A stretch of 64,000 nucleotides of DNA, from positions 2,859,432-2,923,431 of the forward strand of contig NZ_CP022162.1 of the NCBI RefSeq assembly GCF_003293595.1, written 5' to 3'. Shown piece after piece: positions 60,670 through 64,000 of this stretch. Each line of letters starts with the position of its first letter. Within the stretch, counting starts at the first letter, position 1. Source of the stretch: Microbacterium sp. PM5 (GTDB lineage: Bacteria > Actinomycetota > Actinomycetes > Actinomycetales > Microbacteriaceae). The notes beneath the pieces were generated by a model. The model made no database searches. It saw nothing but the letters and a program-made list of their open reading frames with translations, and had not been told where the DNA came from. The position numbers were made by a program, and so were the translations under genes.

Positions 60670-62177
60670 CCCTTGCTCTTGGCCAGCTCGGCGAGGTTGA
60701 TGCGCTCGTTGACGTTGACCGACGGGAAGCCGCTCACGTTCGTGCCCACCGCGACGATGGACGCACCGTTGTACAGCCAGTCGGCGGCCTGATCGTTCGC
60801 GACGATCTTCGCGGCCTGCTTCAGCAGGTCGGCGGATGTCTGCTCGTCGGTCGCGCTGAGCGACTGCTGGTAGAGCTTCTGCACCTCCGGGTTGTTGTAG
60901 GTGAAGTAGTAGTTGGGGTTCGCCCAGTTCTCGAAGTCACGGGCCTCGGTGTGCAGCACGAAACTGAGGTCGTAGTTCTTGTTGGTGTAAACGTCGTTGA
61001 CCCACGTCGGAAACTCAACCTGCTTGACTTTGAGAGTGATTCCGACGTCGTTGAGGTTCGATACGAGGATCTGAGAAACTGTCGTTCCGTACCAGGACGG
61101 GATGGTGAGCGTCAGCGTCAGGTCCTGTACACCGGCCTCCGAAAGAAGCTTCTTCGCAGCGGTCGGGTCGAACGGAGCGGTGGAGGACAGATCCTCGTAG
61201 CCGGGGTCCAACTCAGGGATCGGGCCGTACAAGGTCTGCCCGGCTCCGAGCGCCTTGACGATCGCGTCGTGGTCGATGGCCTCGCGGATCGCCTGGCGCA
61301 CCCGCTTGTCGGACAGAGGGGCCTTCGTCGAGTTCATCGCCAGCGTGCCCTTGTCGGTCGACTTTCCGACCTCGACAGTGAACTCGCCGCTTGCCTTGAT
61401 CTGATCGCTGAGGTTTGCGTCGAAGCCAGTGACGACGTCGAGTTCTCCTGCTAGGGCGCCGTTGAGCGCTGCCTGGTTGTCGGGGATGTAGCTGAACACC
61501 ACCTCTTTGACCTTCGCCTTGTCGCCCCAGTACCCGTCGTTGCGGTCGAAGGTGATCGAGTCGCCCTGCTTCCAGTTCGTCAGCTTGTACGGCCCGGTGC
61601 CGTTCGCCTTCGTCTTGCGATCGGTGGGGTCGTCCTTCTTAAGCACGAGACCGGCGCGCCCGGTGAGGTTCCACAGCAGCCCCGAATCGGGCTGGCTGAG
61701 GGTCAGCACGACGTCCTTGCCGTTCGCGGCGATGCTCTGCACGCGAGAGAGCGTGTCGGAGTCGCGGTACGAAGCGTTGGCCTTCACCTGCTGCAGAGAC
61801 CACACGACGTCGTCGACCGTCAGGGGCGACCCATCGTGGAAAGTCACGCCGTCACGCAGGGTGAACGTATAGGTGAGCTTGTCGGACGAGACGGTGTGGC
61901 TGGATGCGAGCGTGTCGACGATCTGCTGGTCGGGCGTGCGCGAAACGAGACCCTGGTAGACGTTGTCGATGAGGATCTGGTCGAGAGCCGAGCCCGCCGT
62001 GGTCCTGATGTCGAGGTTGCCGGGTTCCGCGACAAGACGTACGTTCACGACCGCGTCGGGGTCGGGCGTGACCGCGGTCGGGGACGCATCGGGTGCGGAC
62101 CCGCCGGAGCAGGCGCTCAGCAGCAAGGCCCCGGCGGCGAGAAGCGCGGCGGCGGCGACGGTGGTGCGGCGAAGCAT
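60666..62177 (-). CDS. ABC transporter solute-binding lipoprotein, family 5
   Basis: A 503-residue family 5 (peptide/nickel) binding protein. Lipobox LLSAC gives lipidated C23 after a typical signal peptide. The body has the family blocks PDAVVNVRLVAEPGNLD, FTLRDGVTFHDGSPLTVDDV and NGTGPYKLTNWKQG. The ligand is unknown: peptides, nickel or another small molecule. AAAGGA lies before the ATG. A short tract of the coding sequence (60961-61080) is far less GC-rich than its surroundings. First gene of the operon, running to 57259. Confidence 0.93.
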   Translation of the reverse strand: MLRRTTVAAAALLAAGALLLSACSGGSAPDASPTAVTPDPDAVVNVRLVAEPGNLDIRTTAGSALDQILIDNVYQGLVSRTPDQQIVDTLASSHTVSSDKLTYTFTLRDGVTFHDGSPLTVDDVVWSLQQVKANASYRDSDTLSRVQSIAANGKDVVLTLSQPDSGLLWNLTGRAGLVLKKDDPTDRKTKANGTGPYKLTNWKQGDSITFDRNDGYWGDKAKVKEVVFSYIPDNQAALNGALAGELDVVTGFDANLSDQIKASGEFTVEVGKSTDKGTLAMNSTKAPLSDKRVRQAIREAIDHDAIVKALGAGQTLYGPIPELDPGYEDLSSTAPFDPTAAKKLLSEAGVQDLTLTLTIPSWYGTTVSQILVSNLNDVGITLKVKQVEFPTWVNDVYTNKNYDLSFVLHTEARDFENWANPNYYFTYNNPEVQKLYQQSLSATDEQTSADLLKQAAKIVANDQAADWLYNGASIVAVGTNVSGFPSVNVNERINLAELAKSKG

Positions 62178-62254
62178 GTGAGAGGTGTCCTTTCGGCAGC
62201 GCGGGCGTGCGCGTGTGCTGTGCGCAGCGGCCCGCGGACTCGGGTGCGCGTTAC

Positions 62255-62260
62255 AGCCTA
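62255..62260 (-). promoter_or_regulatory. Candidate -10 box of the ABC importer operon
   Basis: TAGGCT on the minus strand, inside a 10-bp palindrome AGCCTAGGCT. The leader to the ATG at 62177 would be about 70 nt, with AAAGGA as binding site. No clear -35 was found. Confidence 0.45.
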
Positions 62261-62330
62261 GGCTTTGCGGCGGTCGGTGCGGTCATCGGTCTTCGCTGAA
62301 GTGACACCGAGCGTCATGCGACCGGTCGAC

Positions 62331-63272
62331 TCAGCCGCGCGCGACCTGTGCGATGAGGCGGGCAAGCTCCACCGGCTGCTCCTCCTGCACGTTGTGGCCC
62401 GAGTCGACCTCGACGACGGATGCCGTCGGGAGGCGGTGCTGGAAGTCGTCGGCATCCGTTGGCGTCACGAACCCGCGACGTCCGCGCACGAGCGTGATCG
62501 GAGCGGTGGTGGCGGCGAGATGGTCCCATCCCTCGGTGGTGAGGGCGCCGCGGATCGCGTGTCGTTGTGCCTGCGCGCTCGCCGCGGCATCCGCGTCGCC
62601 GGCCATCGCGTTGGCGAGGTGCGCGAAGTGGTGCTTCCACTCGACGCGGCCGTCCGCGCGCACGCGCGAGTTGAGGGTGACGCCGCGCGTCGCAGCCCCA
62701 CGGGATCCGCCGAGGCCGAACGAGAGCGCCCGTTCGACGAGCTCGTCGCGGCTGGCCCAGTCGGTGGGGCCGGCGAAGAAAGCGGCGATCTGTGCGGCAT
62801 CGCCGTCCGGGTCGATGCCGGGGGTGATGTCGACGACGATCAGCTCGCGCACCAGCTCCGGGTGCGCGGCGGCGAGCGCGGCTGCTGTCAGGCCCCCGAG
62901 CGATTGGCCGACGAGCACCTGCGGCGTGTCCCGGGTCCACGCGGCGACAGCGGGCGCGATGTCGGCCGCGAGGACGCCTCCGGTGTACGCGGCATCCGCC
63001 CGCCATGACGAGTCGCCGTGACCCGGGAGGTCCACGGCAAGGGCGGGGACGCCGAGGGCGAGCACCGTCGTATCCCAGGTGTGGGCATTGAGGCCCGCGC
63101 CGTGCAGCAGCGTCACCTGCGGGGCCGTGAAGGCGGCGGTGACCGGATCCCCGTACTGCAGAGCGCTGACGGCGCGGCCGTCGTCGAGGAGGTGCGTGAG
63201 ACGGCGCACGGGCGGGACGGCGTCGATGCCGAGCTCGGCCGCCTGGTCGGCGAGGAAGGAGAACTCATCCAT
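62331..63272 (-). CDS. Alpha/beta hydrolase
   Basis: A 313-residue alpha/beta hydrolase. The oxyanion segment LLHGAGLNAHTW, the nucleophile elbow VGQSLGG and the catalytic His in DSGHNVQEE are present, with an acid residue before it on the preceding loop (FVTPTDADDF). The substrate is not known. The start at 63272 is chosen because the protein then begins MDEFSFLADQ, with a CACAAT-like box nearby; longer in-frame versions run into the intergenic region. Divergent from the AhpD-like gene. Confidence 0.87.
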   Translation of the reverse strand: MDEFSFLADQAAELGIDAVPPVRRLTHLLDDGRAVSALQYGDPVTAAFTAPQVTLLHGAGLNAHTWDTTVLALGVPALAVDLPGHGDSSWRADAAYTGGVLAADIAPAVAAWTRDTPQVLVGQSLGGLTAAALAAAHPELVRELIVVDITPGIDPDGDAAQIAAFFAGPTDWASRDELVERALSFGLGGSRGAATRGVTLNSRVRADGRVEWKHHFAHLANAMAGDADAAASAQAQRHAIRGALTTEGWDHLAATTAPITLVRGRRGFVTPTDADDFQHRLPTASVVEVDSGHNVQEEQPVELARLIAQVARG

Positions 63273-63335
63273 CCGGCCATTGTGCCTCGATCCGCGCTCG
63301 CAGCGGTCGTCGCCTACCCGTCCTAGGCTGATCGC

Positions 63336-63830
63336 ATGAGCACCGAGCGTCGCGTCCACCTGTCCCGGTCGGCCCGTCCCGCGTATGACGCCCTCGAGGC
63401 GTTCTCCCAGACGGTCGGCACGCTCGCCGCCGAGGCGGGCATCGATGCGCGGTTGCGTGAGCTGGTGCTCATCCACGCCTCGCAGCTCAACGGCTGCGCC
63501 TACTGCGTGCGCGTGCACGTCGACCGTGCCGCTGCCGCGGGGCTCGGGGTCGACGAGATCGCCCAGCTCGCCACCTGGCGGGAGTCGGGGGTCTTCTCGG
63601 CCCGCGAGCGCGCGGCGCTCGAGCTGGCCGAGTGCTACGTGTTCATCCACGAGGGCGGCGTACCCGACGAGGTCTACGATCGCGTCGGCGGCATCCTCTC
63701 CGAGCAGGAGTACGTCGCGATCAGCTGGCTGCTGGTGTCGATCAACGCCTTCAACCGCATCACGATCGCCGGCAAGTACCCCGTCCCGCCGCGCGCGGTC
63801 CAGAGCGGCGTGGGAGAGGATCCGGCGTGA
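63336..63830 (+). CDS. AhpD/carboxymuconolactone decarboxylase-family protein
   Basis: A 164-residue AhpD-like protein. The redox motif C54-x2-C57 with H61 (NGCAYCVRVH) is the alkylhydroperoxidase signature, pointing to peroxide reduction or a thiol-redox role. Length and the helices around ISWLLVSINAFNRI fit the family. A TAGGCT box at 63324-63329 ends 6 nt before the ATG, without a ribosome binding site. Its stop overlaps the next gene by GTGA. Confidence 0.92.
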   Translation: MSTERRVHLSRSARPAYDALEAFSQTVGTLAAEAGIDARLRELVLIHASQLNGCAYCVRVHVDRAAAAGLGVDEIAQLATWRESGVFSARERAALELAECYVFIHEGGVPDEVYDRVGGILSEQEYVAISWLLVSINAFNRITIAGKYPVPPRAVQSGVGEDPA

Positions 63831-64000
63831 GCATCGTCTCCGGCGCCCTGAACTTCCGCGACGTCGGCGGCCTCCCGGCGAGCGGCAGCGTGACGCGAGC
63901 CGGAGTGCTGTTCCGTTCCGGCAATCTCGCCGGGCTGGACGATGCCGGACGCGACGCGCTCGTCGCTCTCGGCATCCGTCGCGTCGTCGACCTCCGCGCC
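63827..64000 (+). CDS. Tyrosine phosphatase-like protein, truncated by the window end
   Basis: Only 58 residues are visible. The start VSIVSGALNFRDVGGLPASG and the block VLFRSGNLAGLDDAG match the N terminus of the tyrosine/dual-specificity (PtpB-like, Y_phosphatase3) family; the HCxxGxxR active-site loop lies beyond the window. Starts by GTGA overlap with the AhpD-like gene, so the two are cotranscribed. Confidence 0.8.
   Translation, partial: MSIVSGALNFRDVGGLPASGSVTRAGVLFRSGNLAGLDDAGRDALVALGIRRVVDLRA

Overview
The window is very GC-rich DNA, densely packed with genes that often overlap by ATGA or GTGA. It encodes WhiB proteins, MtrA/MtrB/LpqB, an actinobacterial Kgd, PdtaS, a ZAS-type anti-sigma factor and mycobacterial-type SecA. 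The organism is an actinobacterium, most likely Microbacteriaceae and probably Microbacterium or a close relative; the genus is inferred from gene content and protein style, not from a search. No rRNA, tRNA, CRISPR array, insertion sequence, prophage or plasmid gene was seen.

Layout. 1-34.6 kb is a conserved actinobacterial core block, resembling from memory the Rv3219-Rv3260c neighbourhood of M. tuberculosis: whiB2-like gene, glycosyltransferase, DUF5719, zincin-like protein, DUF3499, ahcY, furA-katG, mtrA-mtrB-lpqB, comF, hpf, a coiled-coil protein, secA, alaA, an Rv3235-like gene, SAF protein plus CpaE-like ATPase, pdtaS, whiB1, bcp, rsgA, aroA, sigH plus its anti-sigma factor, a lipid kinase, and a lipoprotein/response regulator/sensor kinase trio. 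34.6-43.7 kb holds kgd, guaB1, an AbiEi/DUF559-like gene lying between two 63-bp imperfect direct repeats, and two CNNM-type transporters. 43.8-57.2 kb is metabolic and repair content: an old yellow enzyme homologue, nnrD, GT87, a thiamine-binding protein, two MFS transporters, metX and metY, an SDR, a phosphoribosyltransferase, ung, a GNAT, and an M4 peptidase with an emfourin-type inhibitor. 57.3-62.2 kb is a five-gene dipeptide/nickel-type ABC importer operon. The right end has an alpha/beta hydrolase, an AhpD-like protein and a truncated tyrosine phosphatase.

How it works together. Several stress and envelope circuits are close together: FurA/KatG with a clear operator, SigH with its anti-sigma factor and a matching upstream promoter, MtrAB-LpqB, WhiB1/PdtaS, and the lipoprotein two-component trio. 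Methionine and one-carbon metabolism appears as metX-metY and ahcY.

Two global patterns stand out. First, more than 20 genes have a TANNNT -10 box ending 6-9 nt before the start codon with no ribosome binding site, which points to widespread leaderless transcription and settles several starts. Second, the heptamer GGATGCC/GGCATCC recurs about 70 times by eye, several-fold above simple composition expectation, often forcing otherwise disfavoured codons. The best candidate for an under-described local system is the AbiEi/DUF559-like gene between the repeats, followed by the lipoprotein/two-component trio and the SAF/ATPase pair.
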